Shown piece after piece: positions 12,494 through 24,149 of a DNA stretch of 64,000 nucleotides. How positions within the stretch are numbered: the first letter of the stretch is position 1; each line of letters starts with the position of its first letter. A program made the position numbers and the translations under genes. The notes beneath the pieces were generated by a model. The model ran no database searches and had not been told where the DNA came from. It saw only the letters and a program-made list of their open reading frames with translations. Origin of the DNA: Spirodela intermedia (taxonomy: Eukaryota; Streptophyta; Magnoliopsida; Alismatales; Araceae); NCBI GenBank assembly GCA_902729315.2, contig LR746273.1, positions 1,121,001 to 1,185,000 on the forward strand. Direction: 5' to 3'.

Positions 12494-13299
12494 GCTTTCT
12501 CCCTCCGCCCTCCGCCACTAGCATCATTATTCTTCTGCTTCCTTTTTTGTCCATAAAACCGAAGGAGGCGCGGGCGGCGGAGGGAGGGAAGAAGGATCCC
12601 TCCATGGCTGAAGAGCGACCAGATGACTGAGAGCAAGAAGATCCGGTTGACTTCCTGCAGCCGTCTTCTCCGGTCGTTCTTCTCCTCCACAGCAGGTGGG
12701 AAGCCCTGCTGGGGGTATTTTGGTCTCTATTCCCCTTGAGAAACGATGATGGCATGTTGCGGAATCTACCCAAAGAAGATAACAACTTTGTCACGTCAAC
12801 TCACATTTTCTATCTTCGGCAAGTTATTTCACATTTTCTCCGTAATAATTATTTCAAGAAAATATTTTAAATGAAAAATATATCTCGATCCCGATATTTT
12901 GATTTCCGGAAAAATTAATAAATTAATGATAACATAAAAAGTAATATGCGAAAAATGGCATCCCTTCTGCCTTTCTCTTCCCCTCAACCGCTCCCTCGCG
13001 CGTTGACCGATCCGATGCCCGCCGTTGGCTGCTGCTCCTAGCAGGTGACAGCCACTGAGGAGGATTTTTTTTTAAAACTCCCCTCCGGCGAAGCGAAACA
13101 AGCAGAAAGTAGCGTTGACCGTGGGCCCACGTTCACGGATCCTGACAAACAATGGACCGCTGCCCCATTAAGAGCTGTCTCTCTGGGTAGATCCATCTCC
13201 TACGGCAGTGTAGCGTTACCCAAATAGTAGACGGCGGCCCATTTGTTTTCCGACCATGGAGAGAGATGAATAGCAAGAGATATAGATGAATAGGGATGA

Positions 13300-13346
<47 letters not shown>

Positions 13347-14514
13347 ATACGGTCGAGGCGGTGGCCAGCGCATACGGTTGCACCGGGACGTCAATGGCGG
13401 CGCCGGGCCCCGCCCCCTCGAGGATTCAAGAGCCGCCATTCGAGTGATTGGATGGAGAAAAGGACGGGTGCCCGCCCGCCACCGCCGGCCGAGTTGTCCG
13501 ATTCGGATTCCAACTCAGCGTGCGGTAGGCCTTTTCGCTGCTTTACCGGGCCCCGCTTTTGTCGAACCCGGGGGCGGCGACTCGGGAAAGGAACTCGGAA
13601 TCGGAATCGGAATCGGTTTTGCCTACGTGCGAAAACATTTCCGGGCCCACCGGGCGGTGCGGCCGATAGCACCGCACTTCGAGTACCGACATGGTCGTGA
13701 TGTGGCATGCCACGTCGGCAAAGCACCTGAGACAACATACGATATTTCCAGATATATCCCTGGGGAAAAATATAGCCGAGTCTATTATTTATTATTTTGA
13801 GACAAAAAGGACATTAATAATATGTATATAGACACAGTATTATATTACCCTCCTGGGCGCCCCCACCGCCCTGTTCCGGAGAGGAAGGCGAAGGATCCAG
13901 GCGCTGGTTGGGAGGGAGGAGAAGGACGCAGCAGAGATTTAAGGTGGCGAGGTGGCAGTGCTCTGTAGGCCGAAGCTTCTGAGGCAGGTACCTCGCTCGC
14001 TCTGTTCCCGATCTTCCTCTGTGTTCCGGTTTTCGGCCTCCGCCGGCCGTCCGTCAACGGGGAACTGATCGGCGATTGGATCGTTGTCGTTCTGGATTTC
14101 ATCATTCGGTTGTGTTGTTCTTGGATTTGTGCAGTGGTCTCTCGTCGTCGTCCGAGGAGCTTCCTGGACATATCGGGAAGCACAGAGTGTGTCTCGTCGC
14201 TTGGGACCTGGTGCTCTTGGGAGTTCTCCGAGGTTGGAATTTCAGGGTGAGGAAGCAGCGTGAAGGACCGAGGAGATATCACGATTCGGTTGCGCTGAAT
14301 GAGCGGAGAACTCGCTGTTGGGTGAATTCGGATTTTCCGAGAATCGCCGCCGGGCTGCTTGGAGGCGTTAGGGGGGCGGGGCGGGGGGCGAAGCTCGGGA
14401 TTGAGAATAACGTAAAGTAATAATGGTAATGACCCCGTCGGGGGCGTTTTGATCGTCTGTGATTTGGCTGGTTCGGGGCGAATTAGTATTAGGTTACCGT
14501 TACGAAGATATTTC
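12447..14514. other. Intergenic region and 5' leader before the DUF3755 gene
   Basis: Begins with a (GA)n tract in the response-regulator 3' UTR, then an AT-rich patch near 12820-12950, a second GA tract (13305-13345), and a GC-rich stretch from 13350 to 14450. The last part is the likely promoter and 5' UTR of the DUF3755 gene. Open frames here are GA-repeat or GC-composition artefacts. Confidence 0.5.
13305..13345. repeat. (GA)n microsatellite
   Basis: About 20 GA units in the intergenic region. Confidence 0.95.
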
Positions 14515-17500
14515 ATGGCGGCCGATCCGAACATGGGACTTCAGCGGCGGAGAGCAGCGTCAGCTTTCTGTGACCGTCACATGGTTTCTTTTCAGCCGGA
14601 TACTGTAGGGAGCGCGACGACGACGATTCCCTCCTGTACGGCTGGGTTTAGTGGGGTGAACAGCGCGACAGGTATAACTTTCTCCTCGAGTCCCGATGGT
14701 ACAAACGACACGGCTGTGCTGTTTCCCAGGGGGAATGCAGCTAGACGCCTCCATCTTCATCCGGTAATCGGGCTCAAGCACGGCAAAGGGTTGGCTGCGG
14801 ATTGGTCATTCGAAGAACAGTTATTATTGGAGGAAGGCCTTGTCAAGTATGTAGTCTGCAGCTTTTCTTTTCATCTTCTTACGATCCTTTTCCGTCGATC
14901 TCTTACTTATCTACGTGTATGAAGGAAAATCCTTACCCCTAGCTCCACAAATCAGGATCACAACCAATAAATCTGACAAGAGCAGGAAACCGTCCTCCAT
15001 CATGCATAACAAATAAATCATACATAACCGAGCGAATTGACAAGGGAAAGCCGCTTTAGTTCCCGTGCAAATATTTTACCAATAGGTTATTGTCCTCGTA
15101 GCGAATATCCATATTCCAAGCACTCCTGTTCTGCTATTCGCATAGATCAAGCGTTTTTGTCCCGCCAGTTTTTAAGGGACACAATATGTTCCTGCGTCTC
15201 GAAATAAATACATTATTTACTCTCTGCACATATACTATACACGGATCCTGTGTGGCAACAAAGATTATTATCTCATGTTCTGGACCAATGCATCTTTTAG
15301 CCCCACTTAGTAATATTTCTCTGCCTTATGAAGTGAATGATAACTTTTTCCTTCCACTTATTAGGTACGCCAATGAACCTACTATCATGAGATATATCAA
15401 GATAGGAGCTATTCTGCATAATAAAACCGTAAGGGATGTCGCTATGAGGTGCCGATGGATGATAGTAAGTCCTTTATAGATTTTCTCAAGAGATTATCAT
15501 CACTATATTTTTTACCTTCTGAATAATCTGCATTCCCTTTGCAAGAGTTGGACTGCACACAAATATGTACTTCTATTACATGTGATTCTCATATAACAGA
15601 GCTTCGGATAATCAAAGGATTATGCCAACGGCCACAGGGATAGATTTACCGTACTTTCCTCACAGAGGACAAGACGTTCCTTTGGAGAGTTTCACTTTTT
15701 GAACAGGCTATGGTGGCAGTTTTCTTGGGTTCATATCTTCCCTTTCACTGTCAGCATTTAAGTTGTGTTGCAACACTCCAACATCACCACAGTTGATTGT
15801 GGGATCTGATCCATGGGAACGTCCAAACTAACATAGATGAAAGCTACCCAGACCTTCAGAAAGCAGAGGCCATGCATCCAATCCATGGAAACCTTTGGAC
15901 ACGCAATTAGTGGTAGTATCTTATCTGCTCAAAGAAACCTGGCCAACAATCTTCAAGCGACATGAAGGTTTAGACGTACTTGTAAAATTTCACTGGTGCC
16001 TTCTTCGTGCAAGACAGGTATGAATGTGGGGCTGGCCGGTCTAGGGTTCTTAAGAATGCAGAGCCAGAGTTGAAGCGGAAAACAGAAGGGGAAAAAGGGG
16101 TTGTTAGTGGCTTGACCCCACAGAATGCCATTTGGCTCATGACCTTGGGTGAAACTCATTAGGAAGGCACAACGAAGGAAGTAGAACACAGAACAGCAGA
16201 TTCTCATTGAAAATGACTAAAAAGAAAACCTTCTAAATGAAGTTACTAGCAAGCTATAATGATCTGCACTTGACATCAACCATGGCCCATATATATATAT
16301 CGCAAAAATGGATTGTTGAGGAATTCATTAGCAGGAAAACGAAAGAAGATCAGGCACCTGATTATTGATTTCCGCTGAAGATGTTACTGTGAGGCTAATT
16401 TTTTTGCCAGTTTTGTCATAATTGAAGCGAGATTGTACCCTCACGTGTCAACTATGATTATCAATTCCCAGCACTCTGCTGGAAACATCTGATAAAGAAG
16501 CTAAACATACTCCCTGGCGGTTCTGTTGGCTTCAATGAGAAGATCTGATGATTCTTGGAATCCACAACACTTGAGGCTTGCAGGTTCAAATTCCCATACC
16601 GACCAAGAAATATTTATTCATCTCCTGGTCTTCAATGATCAGCGCCTCCTCACACCCGTACATTTCCTCCAGTTGAACCTTTTTGGTAGCCAGTTGGTGC
16701 ACTTACAAAGTGGACAAGGGATATGTTTGCCCATCGCACAGCAGCTGGGCCTAATCCATAGGAAACCATTTCTGTTCACATTTCAAGAAACTATTCTATT
16801 TTTTTCTGTATGCTCTGCGCTAAGATGATCCCTCAAATCTTATTGGAATTAAGAATTCATGCGTAGTTTCTTATTATTTACAGAGGAAGGAGGCCAGGAA
16901 ACGGCGCAAGCAAGAAGAGTATTATCAGAAGAGAATGAAAGACAACAAGGTAATTTCCTTCCCCTCCCTCTTTCTCTGTTCCCTTCCATGATTCTCGTCA
17001 ACGAGGTTCACATAGTTACGAACAGGTTTAGACATAACTCAGTTCAGTTATAGAAAAAAATTCTACTCAAATTGGGTTTCAATCTAAGATCCACGGGTAC
17101 GATAAAGCCTCTCCCAATTCACAACTGAATCGTCAGGTGGATTATTCCTCAAGGTCAGATCTCGCCTCAAGTCAACAACCCAATGCAGCTGCTTCTCCTC
17201 TCACTACAACACATTGCGTCGGTAGATGGAATGGCGTTCCTCTTGAAGGTCAGTCTGAATACTTCTCCATAACCTCGCCATCTTTTGCTTCACTCACTCT
17301 TTGGCTTCTTCCCTGCAACATTCATACAGCCCAAGTCATCGACGCCTCCATACAACGCCTGGTGCAGGAAAATACTCAGCTTTTGGTCGAGATTACAGCC
17401 AATATCAGCTCTCTAAAGGTAGCCATCCCATAGAAACTCTCATCATCAGCTCTATCGCAGATCACACTCAGACCCCCTGCTTCCTCACAGCTACAAGATA

Positions 17501-17741
17501 ACATCGACATCTTCCTCCACGTAAAGAACAACATCGAGTGCATCCTAAACTGGTGAACACCTTCGTGGACAATCTCTCCGGCCCAGGTGGGTTTATTTAC
17601 TTATTTATTCGTTCGTTTTGAAGGATGAGTGGGATGCCTGGAGTGATGGCCCAGATGCCATCCCTGCCGATTTCAGTCGACGAGCTGCTCCTCGCCGCCG
17701 CTACTTCGCCGGCTCTGAGTTCTGGGAGCTATCTGGTCTGA
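14515..17741 (+). CDS. DUF3755 family protein with SANT/Myb-like region
   Basis: Seven exons: 14515-14846, 15365-15464, 16884-16949, 17137-17248, 17330-17418, 17491-17552, 17624-17741; 879 nt, 292 aa, all junctions GT-AG and in frame. The centre (DWSFEEQLLLEEGLVKYANE, then TIMRYIKIGAILHNKTVRDV and AMRCRWMIRKEARKRRKQEE) resembles a SANT/Myb-like helix set with a basic tail. The C-terminal part has a coiled-coil-like segment (AQVIDASIQRLVQENTQLLV) and the motif MSGMPGVMAQMPSLPISVDE. This matches the plant DUF3755 family (Arabidopsis At3g07565-like). The molecular role is not established to my knowledge; a chromatin-associated nuclear role is inference from the SANT-like part. Intron 2 is about 1.4 kb with no recognisable insertion. 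The gene converges on the PsbQ-like gene, 56 bp between stop codons. Confidence 0.85.
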
Positions 17742-17797
17742 TGTAAGTCCCATGAATGATGATTTTCTGCAAATCTAGCAGGCATTCTTGTTTTCTT
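17742..17797. other. 56-bp convergent spacer with overlapping 3' UTRs
   Basis: Only 56 bp separate the stop codons of two convergent genes, too little for two plant 3' UTRs, so the transcripts must overlap or run into each other's coding sequence. Confidence 0.8.
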
Positions 17798-18421
17798 TCA
17801 TATTCTTGCCATGATGGTCTCGAGTGTGGCGACGATGGCGCGGTAGTGCTCGACGGCGGAAGCCTCGTCCCTGCTCCTCGCGGCGTAGTCTAGCTGAGCA
17901 AGGGACGAGGGAATGAGACCGAGGAGTTTGGGGGGGGGTAGAGGGAGGAGGAGGGAGAATCTCACTCTGGTGACGCTGTTGAAGAGGGCGGAGAAGAGCT
18001 TCCTCAGCTCCGGCCGCCGGGCGCCGGGCTTGGACTGGATGATGGTGTAGAGGTCCTGCTTCAAAAGCGGCGCGTCCTCGCGGAGCGCTTGCTGGAGCTC
18101 TCGCCATGCCCGCGACTCCACCAGTGGGAAGAGCTCGAGGAGCCCCCGCGCGTGGCCCGCCACCGCCGCCTCCGCCTCCGCCGCCGTCTGCTCCGGCGCC
18201 ACGAACCAGGACTCGGCGGCCCCTGCTGGGTCTCTCCGCCGCAGGAACCAGGCCCCCGCCACGGCGGCGGCGGCCCTTCTGGTGAGAGCCCGCGGCGGAT
18301 CGCCGCCACCGCTGCCGGCGAACGGCTGGAACCTCGCGCTCACGGGGGTTCGTCGGCGACGGGCGGCGGGGGGAGACAAGATCTCCGGCGGCGATTGCGC
18401 CGCCAGCTGGGGCGTCGCCAT
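17798..18421 (-). CDS. PQL3: PsbQ-like thylakoid lumen protein (PQL3-type)
   Basis: Two exons read leftwards: 18421-17966 and 17893-17798; 552 nt, 183 aa. The 72-bp intron is in phase 0 and without in-frame stops. The N-terminus (MATPQLAAQSPPEILSPPAA, Ser/Pro/Arg-rich, no acids early) looks like a chloroplast transit peptide; a twin arginine before a hydrophobic run (LTRRAAAAVAGAWFL) suggests Tat delivery to the thylakoid lumen. The mature part starts near AAESWFVAPEQTAAEAEAAV and forms a PsbQ-type four-helix fold (SRAWRELQQALREDAPLLKQ, then RRPELRKLFSALFNSVTRLD and HYRAIVATLETIMARI). Length and motifs fit Arabidopsis PQL3; PQL proteins belong to the lumenal part of the chloroplast NDH-photosystem I complex. 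The start is the only plausible ATG. It shares a 321-bp divergent promoter with the TIPIN homologue. Confidence 0.82.
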   Translation of the reverse strand: MATPQLAAQSPPEILSPPAARRRRTPVSARFQPFAGSGGGDPPRALTRRAAAAVAGAWFLRRRDPAGAAESWFVAPEQTAAEAEAAVAGHARGLLELFPLVESRAWRELQQALREDAPLLKQDLYTIIQSKPGARRPELRKLFSALFNSVTRVRFSLLLPLPPPKLLGLIPSSLAQLDYAARSRDEASAVEHYRAIVATLETIMARI

Positions 18422-18742
18422 CTCGGGAGAGGTAGGAGATGAGGCCTCCGAGCAGGCCCTCCCGGGGGAGATTTTATGTGCAATTATTTAAATATAAAAT
18501 TAATAGTCAAGTTATTTCCACATTAGGTGAGCCCAGTGGAGACCTTTTTGGGCCTTGTAGAAGTACGGCCCAGTACGGTTTTGGACAAGTGAGATAGGTT
18601 ATTTTGTTTTGAGGGTTATTTTGTCATTTTGTCTCTTCCCGCGCGAGTTCGGAGCCCTTCCCGCCTTTTTCGTCCAGAAGGTGATTTTGCACGGCTAGGT
18701 TTCCGGCGATTTCACCGAGCGAGAAAGGCCGCCGCTCCCACG
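18422..18742. promoter_or_regulatory. Bidirectional promoter between PQL3-like and TIPIN-like genes
   Basis: 321 bp between two outward-facing start codons. It contains a short AT-rich core near 18478-18530 and a CCCGCGCG patch near 18639. No TATA box is convincing on either side. Confidence 0.55.
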
Positions 18743-21586
18743 ATGGCGGCGCCGGCGAAGTCTAGCGCGATGCAGAGAGGCGGTGACGGAGGAGGTGGCG
18801 CCGCCGCGCCTACTGGCTGCTTCAAGTGCGGCAGGCCGGGTCACTGGTCGCGGGATTGCCCCTCCGGCAACACTGCGAATCCAAGCCCTGGTTTGAGCTC
18901 CAGTTCCAAGCTTCCTCAGGGAAGTAAGAGGCTATTTCCAGGGAAAGACAAGGCTGATGGTGCCGGTTCTTCGAATCCCGCCGCCGAGAACAAGAAGCCC
19001 CCCAGGACGCGGCCGAAGCTGACGCCGGAGTTACTCCTCTCCGACGATGGGATCGGCTACGTTCTCCGCCACTTTCCCCGAGCATTCAAGTGTCGTGGCC
19101 GCGGACACGAGGTATTCTTGAGAGTCATTTGGATCGTGTCCTTTAATGCGGATGATGAGCCGTGTCACGTTCCTTGATGCGGTCGTGAAATTTGATATTG
19201 TTGAAGCTTGTGGATTCTCTATTTGTTCCGTATTGTAGGTTGACGATTTGGGAAGGTTAATTGACCTATATGCGGACTGGCACTCCCGCTTGATTCCATA
19301 CTACTCATTCAGTCAGTTCGTTCAGAAAGTGGAGCAGGTCGGAGCCTCCAAGCGTGTTAGGGTGAGCGTCAACGTTTCTTGGTCAACTGCTGTTCATTTT
19401 TTAAACGAAGTCAAACAACATTTCTACGACGAATATCCCAAGGATTCACGCTCGGATATCCACAACATTTCTTTATTTAGGATTCTAACACAGAACGGGC
19501 GGCCGTCGGTGAAATGAGGGAAGATGTTTTCTGTGAGAAGTAAAAGATAATCACTGACGCAGAATTATTCCTTTCTACATTACTAGGGATGCACGATTTT
19601 TTGCTTGTATTCTAGTAGTGTGATGTGCTTTTCGCTGTATGGTTCTGTACATGTTATTTAGTTTGCAGGACAAGCGTGATCGATGACGTAGCCTGTATTT
19701 TAGTCTATTCATGCCTTTGCGCAGAAAAATTAGAAAGAACCATGTATTCGCTTGACATCAACGAAATAGAATCGTGATATTACCTTGAAAACATGAAAGA
19801 ATGGCTTATAATTGTGGACTGCGTTTCATTATCTCATACTTTGATGTTTTGCGTCCTGTTTCTCAGAGATGTATTGATGAATTGAGACAAAGGATTGCCG
19901 ACGGTGGGGATCCAACAAAACTGCACGAACCACCGACTGCACAAGCAGTTCCAGATCAGGAGCCTGGTAATTTTATTTGCCATCTGATTTGCAATGCATG
20001 GTTCAATGAATTATTCAGAAAATCTGACGAGAATTGGCGTTTTTGAGGAAATCATTATACATTTTGCAAACTTGACACACATACTGTCACATCGCCCATT
20101 TGAATAACATTTTTTCACGAATGATGATTGTAATGATGATCATGATAAGATAAAACTGGAGGGGACATTCAAACGCCAATTATTCGTTTCTATTTTTGCA
20201 TCTTACACGAATGAACTCTTAGATATCCTCCAGACTTCGGGATGGCATTCTAATTATGCTCTACTGTTCTTACGAACTTGATTGCTTTTTGAACAGAAGA
20301 TGGAGGTGTGCGAAAAGTGGATCCTGCTTTTGATGATTCGGACCCACCGTTAGAAAGTGGTGATATAGATGATAATCAAGAAGAAATGATTAATGAGGTA
20401 TACCACACGGCTACATATGTAAGTTCCATCTCTCTTCCTTGTCTATATATGTAGCCTTCTCATTCGTGTATCATGTGAACTTGGTCCCAGAGTGAAAGAT
20501 TATGCTGTCAGAGGAATACTTAAACAATTTTTTTGACCAGGTTTTCGGTTACCATTTTAAATTTCTTTAGAACATAATTAATGGCAGGCGTAATAAAGAT
20601 TTATGAACGATAATCTCTGAAGTGTTTTCTTCTAAAATTCAACGATTGCTGGTTTATAAACTAAATTTTTTGTAGGGATAATAGCATATGAAAAGGATAC
20701 CTGCGTAGGCTTGTTGCTGCCACTGGGATCTGTCTGCTCTCGCGACAGTGACTTTTGTAGTCGTTCCTTTTCTTATTTGTTTTTTTCTTCCAGCTCTCCT
20801 TCTCCATGAATAGATTTCGGAGTTCCATACTGGTTTCTAAATGGTTATCTTACCGTTTTTGCGGATTGCAGGGCTTTGTTGACGTACGAATGGTCTTACT
20901 TTCCCGCTAATTTTTCAAATAAACAGATAATAACTTATTTGGTAGCATTAGGAGAAAATCTGTTTGTACAATTTAAACGCTTTTCAAAGGTAACCCATCA
21001 GAACTCTGGTAGCTAAGTGAGATTCTGAACCCAGCTCCACCACAGATGCCGTTCAATCTCCTACATGGAAGATGATGATATCGTTGATTCATATGTTCAA
21101 TCTCGACTAATTCTTCCTTGATTCATCTGTTCCTGCTCATTATTATTTTCCATTCTAATTTTTGGGCGGATTTGTCCCTGAAAAAATGATGATACAGCTT
21201 AAGTCAGCCCTTTCCCGCTCTAATCCCCGTACAATGCTCACAGTTCTTCTCCAAGATTCTCCTCATTCGATGCATGCAAGAATCACTAATTTCTCTCTTC
21301 TTTTTTTTTTGGAAACTGATTTGTCGTCAGATTTGATGCAATAATCATTTAGTTTCATCTCCCGCATCAGGAACCCTCCCACCCTCTTCATCGGGGATCT
21401 CAGGGTTCAGCCGCTTCTGAAGGGAACCCAGAGATCTCCGCAACGTTGGCTCTGTCGACCGACCAAGGGACATCTGAGAAGAGCGAAGCCGAGATCACGG
21501 AGGAGCAGAGAACTAGGATGGAGGCCAACAGGGTCAAGGCCCTGGAGAGGGCCGCGGAGAGATCTCGCTCTCTGCCTGTCCTCTGA
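18743..21586 (+). CDS. TIPIN: TIPIN/Swi3 homologue with CCHC zinc knuckle (replication-fork protection)
   Basis: Five exons: 18743-19111, 19239-19361, 19867-19966, 20297-20397, 21371-21586; 909 nt, 302 aa. A zinc knuckle CFKCGRPGHWSRDC (C-X2-C-X4-H-X4-C, about residues 31-44) is followed by the Swi3 domain: PKLTPELLLSDDGIGYVLRH, then DLGRLIDLYADWHSRLIPYY and SFSQFVQKVEQVGASKRVRR. The C-terminus ends in EEQRTRMEANRVKALERAAE. Swi3/Tipin binds Timeless/Tof1 and stabilises stalled replication forks in the nucleus; the fused CCHC knuckle is the normal plant arrangement (At3g02820-like). Start: first ATG in frame; the frame is open upstream to 18629 without one. Intron 4 (about 970 bp) holds no recognisable element. 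Confidence 0.9.
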
Positions 21587-21807
21587 CTGAGTAATCCCCT
21601 CCCAAGGCAGCTCTCTCTCTCTCTCTCCCTCTCTATATCCGATGAATGTATGCGATGGGATATTTGAGATCGTCGCCCGTTGTATTTTTTGCTCTTTAAT
21701 GAAAGCGTGCTGTTAATATCTCGCGTGAAAAGAAGATGCAGGCGGCAGCAGCAGCAGCAGCGATGAAGGAAGAGGGGTTGATCTCAACCAGTCACCTACT
21801 GCTCCCT
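21587..21807. other. Convergent spacer with (CT)n and (CAG)n tracts
   Basis: 221 bp between the stops of the TIPIN-like and LRR-RLK genes; contains (CT)n near 21610-21632 and a GCAGCA run near 21742-21760. Confidence 0.6.
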
Positions 21808-24149
21808 TCAGTCTCTCTCAGTAAGACTCATGTGGTCGAGGCCGTACGACCTGGGCAGACTCTGCACGGCGTCGGACCACCGCCCAGGGGACTGATCGCT
21901 GCCGTTGGAGGACGCCGCTGCCCTCGCCTCCCGGATCATCCTCAGCGCCTCCCCCGCCGCCGGCCGCTCCTCCGGCCGCGTCGACACGCAGGCCGCCGCC
22001 ACGCTCACCAACGCCGCCAGCTTCTCCTCCGCCGGGGGGGCTTCGTTCCCACCGCCGGAGGAGGAGTCGGCGGCGCCCTGCTCGCGGACGGAGCGCACCC
22101 ACTGGGGGATCCCCTCGCCGTACTCCTCCACCAGGTCCTGGAAGGGCGCCTTCCCCGTGAGTAGCTCCAGCACCAGCACCCCGAACCCGTACACGTCCGA
22201 CTCCGGCGTGACCCCCCCCCCTGCACCCCGCGGCAGCTGCCGGCACTCGGGCGCCCGGTAGACCAGCGAAGGTCCTCCACCGCCGCCGCCGCCGGAGTCG
22301 GGAGATGTGACGAAGGCGGCGAGGGAGTAGTCGGTGAGGCAGCACTCGAAGTCGGACCCGAGGAGGACGTTGGAGGGCTTCACGTTCCCGTGCACCACGC
22401 CGGCGGCCTCGTGGAGGTGTTGGAGCCCCGCCGCCACGTCCTCCGCGATCTTCAGGCACGACGTCCAGTGCAGCGGCTTGCCACCGCCCCCTCTGCCCGT
22501 CGCCGACGACGACCCTAAGCCACGGCCGCCAAGAAGACCGTCATCAGTAGACCATCAGCAAACAACATTTTCTTCGTCTTCTTTTTCAGGGATTTGTCGT
22601 AAAAAATATAAAAAAATCGAGTAATCCGCAGAGAAAGCCAAAGCCGGCGGTGCGGTCAAAAAAGGTCTGTCCTATAAAGGCTCGGTTGTCGAGGGTCGTC
22701 AAAGCACGCGCGCATCCGCGGTTAACGTGGACCGGCAGAGAGAGAGAGACAGTTGGTACCGTGGAGAAGGGAGAGGAGGCTGCCGTTGGGGAAGTAATCG
22801 TAGACGAGCAGGCGCTCCTGCTGGGCCTGGAAGTAGGCCCGGAGAGGCACGAGGTTGGGGTGGCGGATTGCCCCCAGCGCCTCCCCCCCGCGCCGGAACT
22901 CGCCGCCGTCGTGGCCCGCGCCGCCGCTGCCGGGATCCTTGAGACGCTTTACCGTCACGACCAGCCCCGACTCCATTACCGCCTTGTACGTGCTCCCCGC
23001 TGTCCCCCTCCCCAGCGTCTCTGCCGACGCCTTCAGCAGCTCCTCCAGGCTGTAGTCGGCGGCGCCACCGCCGCAGAACGTCAGCTTCCCCAACCTCTCC
23101 GCTTCCCATGAGAACACCCTCTTCCCCCCGCCAGCGCCGCCGCCGCCGCCGGAGTTGGGCCCCCTTGACGGCCCTGCTGCGTCCTCCCCCCGGATTCCTC
23201 CTCCCCCCTCCGCCGCCGCCGGAGTACTCCTCCTCCTCCTCCTGGACGAGAGAAAGAACGCCGCCGCCAGCGGCACGCAAGCGGCGAGGAACAGGAACGC
23301 GGCGGCGGAGCCTGAGACGATCACTGCTATCCTCTTCTTCCTCTTCTTGCCGTCCTCCGAGGACGGGGTGGTGTAGGAGGAAGAAGAAGAAGAAGAAGGA
23401 ACCAGCGGGGGGGAGAAGATGGGGTCGCTGTGGATGGCCTTGCAGGGCTTCCTGAGTTGCACCCCGCAGAGGTTCGGATTGCCGGCGAAGGAGGAGGAGT
23501 CGAACCGCCGGAGAGCGAGGGTCCTTGGGATTTCGCCGGCGAGGAGGTTGCCGGAGACGTTCAAGTACCTGAGTTCCCTCTGGTTCAAGGCCGGGATTCG
23601 CCCGCTCAGCCGGTTGTTCTGCAAGAACAGTGCGTACAGCTTGGGGAGCTTCGTCAGAGAATCGGGGATCCTCCCGGAGATGCCGTTGCCGGAGAGGGCG
23701 ATGGCCTTAAGCCGGTGAAGGGTACCCAGAGACGCCGGAATCTCGCCGGAGAAGCGGTTGTCGTCGAGGAAGAGGGCCTTCAGATTGGTGAGCCCCGACA
23801 TATCGGGGACCTCGCCGGAGAGGAAGTTGGACTTGAAGCTGAGTACCCGGAGTTCATCCAAGGGGGAGAGCAGCCCTGCATGGAGGTTCCCGGTAAGGTT
23901 GACGGACTCCAGGACCAGCTTGGTAACGCGGCCCTTCGGGGAGCACTGCCTGACGCCGTACCAGCTGCAGACGCCGCCGGCGGAAGAGCCCCGCCGCCAT
24001 GGAAGCACGCCGGAGGGATCCACGGAGGACTTCAGAGCCAGAAGACTCGCCTCGTCGGGGGACTTGCCGGCCAAAGCGAGCACACAGAGTGAAGAGGTAC
24101 ACACGAGAAGAAGAAGAAGAGGAGCAGGAAGAAGAGATTGAGACTCCAT
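21808..24149 (-). CDS. LRR receptor-like pseudokinase, LRR-III family
   Basis: Two exons read leftwards: 24149-22760 and 22514-21808; 2097 nt, 698 aa. Signal peptide at residues 1 to about 27 (LLPAPLLLLLVCTSSLCVLA), an LRR N-terminal cap (SLLALKSSVDPSGVLPW), about five LRRs (LKALFLDDNRFSGEIPASLG and similar), a Ser-rich spacer, one membrane span (IAVIVSGSAAAFLFLAACVP), a basic stop-transfer, then a kinase-like domain. The ATP-site Lys is present (VVTVKRLKD), but the catalytic HRD is HGN (VVHGNVKPSNVLL) and DFG is DYS (CLTDYSL), so phosphotransfer is unlikely. This pattern is known in LRR-III receptors (At1g10850/At1g60630-like), which act as plasma-membrane scaffolds or co-receptors. The start is the ATG of MESQSLLP; the frame is open upstream without another ATG. 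Confidence 0.92.

Noticed and set aside
13303-13800. Open frame of 165 codons starting with Arg-Glu repeats
   Set aside because: It is produced by the (GA)n tract and GC-rich composition; no family match.
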